Assembly: GCA_035536535.1 (NCBI GenBank)
Contig: DATLNZ010000154.1
Coordinates: forward strand, 1-49,817
DNA: 49,817 nt
From: Actinomycetota bacterium
Lineage (GTDB): Bacteria; Actinomycetota; JAICYB01
Reading direction: 5' to 3'
In this document: positions 48,511 to 49,817 of the stretch, piece after piece
Layout of the letters: the number at the start of each line of letters is the position of its first letter
How positions within the stretch are numbered: position 1 is the first letter of the stretch
Made by a program: the position numbers and the translations under genes
The notes under the pieces: generated by a model
What the model saw: the letters and a program-made list of their open reading frames with translations, nothing else
Told to the model about the DNA's origin: nothing
The model's database searches: none

Positions 48511-49817
48511 GTGGGACGCGGTGACTTCGTATTGCCAGTCGGCACGGTCACGCTCCTACTCCTTGACGTCGAAGGGTCGACGAGAGCGTTCGAGCAGGCG
48601 CCGGAAGCGGCCACGGAGGCGATGGTCCGGCTCCACAGGGCGATCGCCGACGCCGTCGGAAGCCACGGCGGTGTCCAGCCCGTCGAGCAGGGCGAGGGCG
48701 ACAGTGCGCTTGCCGCCTTCGCCCGGGCATCCGATGCGGTGGCGTGCGCCCTCACGATCCAGCGAAACCCGGACGTCGACCTGCGAGTTCGGATCGGCCT
48801 GCACACCGGTGAGGTCCAGCTTCGCGACGAAGGCAACTACATCGGTCTAACGATCAACCGCTGCGCGCGCATCCGCGATCTCGGTCACGGCGGCCAGGTA
48901 CTGCTGTCGCGCACGACGCGCGATCTCGTCGTCGACCGTCTCCCGGGCGACGCATCGGTGCGGGAGATGGGCACTCATCGTCTTCGCGATCTCGCACGCC
49001 CCGAGCTGATCTTCCAACTCTGTCATCCAGCACTCGACGCAGAGTTCCCACCATTGCGCTCGCTCGACGCGACGCCAAACAACCTTCCTGCCCAGCTCAC
49101 GAGCTTCATCGGACGCGACGACGAGCTCGTCCAGCTTGGGAAGCTGATTGCGGAAACGCGCTTGCTGACAGTGACCGGCGGAGGTGGATGTGGAAAGACT
49201 CGCCTTGCCCTTCACGCTGCCGCGGACGCGATCGACGCCTACCCCGACGGCGAGTGGTTCGTCGACCTCGCGCCGCTCTCCGATCCCGAGCTCGTAGTGC
49301 CCACGCTGGCGGCCGTCCTCGGCATCAAGGAGGCGCCCGGACGCGACTGGGTTGACACGATCGCGCAACGCCTCTCCAGCCAGCGCGCGCTCGTGATCCT
49401 CGACAACTGTGAGCACGTCGTCGCCGCATCCGCCGAGCTCGCCGACGGGCTGCTCCGTTCGTGCCCGGGGGTGACCGTGCTGGCGACGTCGCGCGAGCCG
49501 CTGGGCGTCGACGGCGAGGTGACGTGGCGCGTACCCAGTCTCACCGTTCCCGACGAGCGATCGACGCTCGCAGTCGAAGCGATGGCGGCGTCCGACGCCG
49601 TGCGTCTGTTCATCGACCGCGCCACGCGTGCACGCCCGAACTTCGCGGTGACCAACGAGACCGCGCCGGCGGTGGCGGAGATCTGCCAGCGTCTCGACGG
49701 CATCCCGCTGGCGATCGAGCTCGCCGCCGCCCGCGTCCGCGTCTTGTCGCCACAACAGATCGCCGCCGGTCTGAACGACCGCTTCCGGATGCTGGGCGCG
49801 GGGGCACGAACGGCGGT
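48511..49817 (+). CDS. Adenylate cyclase-ATPase (LuxR-like) regulator, truncated by the window edge
   Basis: The first 435 residues are seen. Residues 10-170 are a class III nucleotide cyclase domain (TVTLLLLDVEGSTR with metal Asp19; EGDSALAAF with the second Asp; RIGLHTGEV). Residues 195-435 are a signalling P-loop ATPase: FIGRDDEL, Walker A GGGGCGKT (223-230), VILDNCEHV, and PLAIELAAARV. Such proteins usually end in a LuxR helix-turn-helix, outside this window. Several exist in M. tuberculosis. The start is uncertain: GTG 48511 is preferred, with GTG 48502 and ATG 48433 in frame. Confidence 0.88.
   Translation, partial: MGRGDFVLPVGTVTLLLLDVEGSTRAFEQAPEAATEAMVRLHRAIADAVGSHGGVQPVEQGEGDSALAAFARASDAVACALTIQRNPDVDLRVRIGLHTGEVQLRDEGNYIGLTINRCARIRDLGHGGQVLLSRTTRDLVVDRLPGDASVREMGTHRLRDLARPELIFQLCHPALDAEFPPLRSLDATPNNLPAQLTSFIGRDDELVQLGKLIAETRLLTVTGGGGCGKTRLALHAAADAIDAYPDGEWFVDLAPLSDPELVVPTLAAVLGIKEAPGRDWVDTIAQRLSSQRALVILDNCEHVVAASAELADGLLRSCPGVTVLATSREPLGVDGEVTWRVPSLTVPDERSTLAVEAMAASDAVRLFIDRATRARPNFAVTNETAPAVAEICQRLDGIPLAIELAAARVRVLSPQQIAAGLNDRFRMLGAGARTA

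Noticed and set aside
48847-49755. 302-codon minus-strand frame near the right edge
   Set aside because: The plus strand encodes a cyclase and P-loop ATPase with exact motifs; the minus frame is its shadow.

Overview
This window is high-GC chromosomal DNA from an actinobacterium (Actinomycetota), probably a deep-branching, non-mycobacterial lineage. It carries the replication-origin neighbourhood of that phylum. Gene order follows the origin region known from Mycobacterium and Streptomyces: pcnA, a NUDIX gene, a DUF6049 gene and murJ; then trxB, trxA, a cwlM-like gene, parB, parA, rsmG, jag, yidC, yidD, rnpA and rpmH; then dnaA, dnaN, recF, dciA, gyrB/gyrA, a DUF3566 gene, tRNA-Ile and tRNA-Ala. 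Other phylum markers are a PadR regulator next to inositol-phosphate synthase, a DUF5318 gene, an F420/LLM-type oxidoreductase, frequent GTG/TTG starts and many ATGA/GTGA gene overlaps. Nothing in the sequence allows a genus to be named.

Layout. (1) 1-9 kb, minus strand: a block of secreted or surface proteins. It has a tandem family of small secreted proteins (three copies, the third decayed), a repeat protein with a Ca-binding-like motif, a His-rich LPTTG protein, a Pro/Ala/Ser-rich secreted protein, two polytopic membrane proteins, DUF5318 and a large Ig-like secreted protein. (2) 9.1-12.9 kb: padR and ino1 (inositol phosphate synthesis), an LLM oxidoreductase and a membrane-anchored CE4-type deacetylase. 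(3) 12.9-16.7 kb, minus strand: pcnA/cca, an orphan pilT and a deacetylase of the histone-deacetylase/AcuC fold. (4) 16.8-30 kb, plus strand: one long, tightly packed run (NUDIX, TauE/SafE, DUF6049, murJ, a small membrane protein, DegV, a membrane pseudokinase), then trxB, an enolase-superfamily gene, trxA, a CwlM-like protein, an aminotransferase and a Ddl-like ligase. (5) 30-35.5 kb, minus strand: parB, parA, rsmG, then jag, yidC, yidD, rnpA and rpmH, broken by a plus-strand LAGLIDADG gene. (6) 35.5-39.8 kb, plus strand: dnaA, dnaN, recF, dciA. (7) 39.8-44.3 kb: gyrB-gyrA on the opposite strand. (8) 44.5-48.1 kb, plus strand: archease-rtcB, DUF3566, tRNA-Ile, a phosphotransferase, a small membrane protein and tRNA-Ala. 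(9) 48.5 kb to the end: a truncated adenylate-cyclase/ATPase regulator.

Functionally the window joins replication start and chromosome segregation (dnaA, dnaN, gyrase, parABS, dciA), membrane protein insertion (yidC/yidD), RNA maturation (rnpA, pcnA, rsmG, rtcB with archease) and peptidoglycan precursor export and control (murJ, pseudokinase, CwlM-like, Ddl-like).

The points most worth a second look are: a stand-alone pseudokinase that matches the C-terminal half of mycobacterial MviN but is unfused from murJ; a CwlM-like amidase lacking a signal peptide and the usual catalytic Glu; back-to-back promoters between rpmH and dnaA with an immediate terminator on the dnaA side; a parS-like site inside rsmG next to a solo LAGLIDADG gene; a ParA with a tail of about 120 residues; an inverted gyrBA pair; and the tandem secreted-protein array at the left edge.
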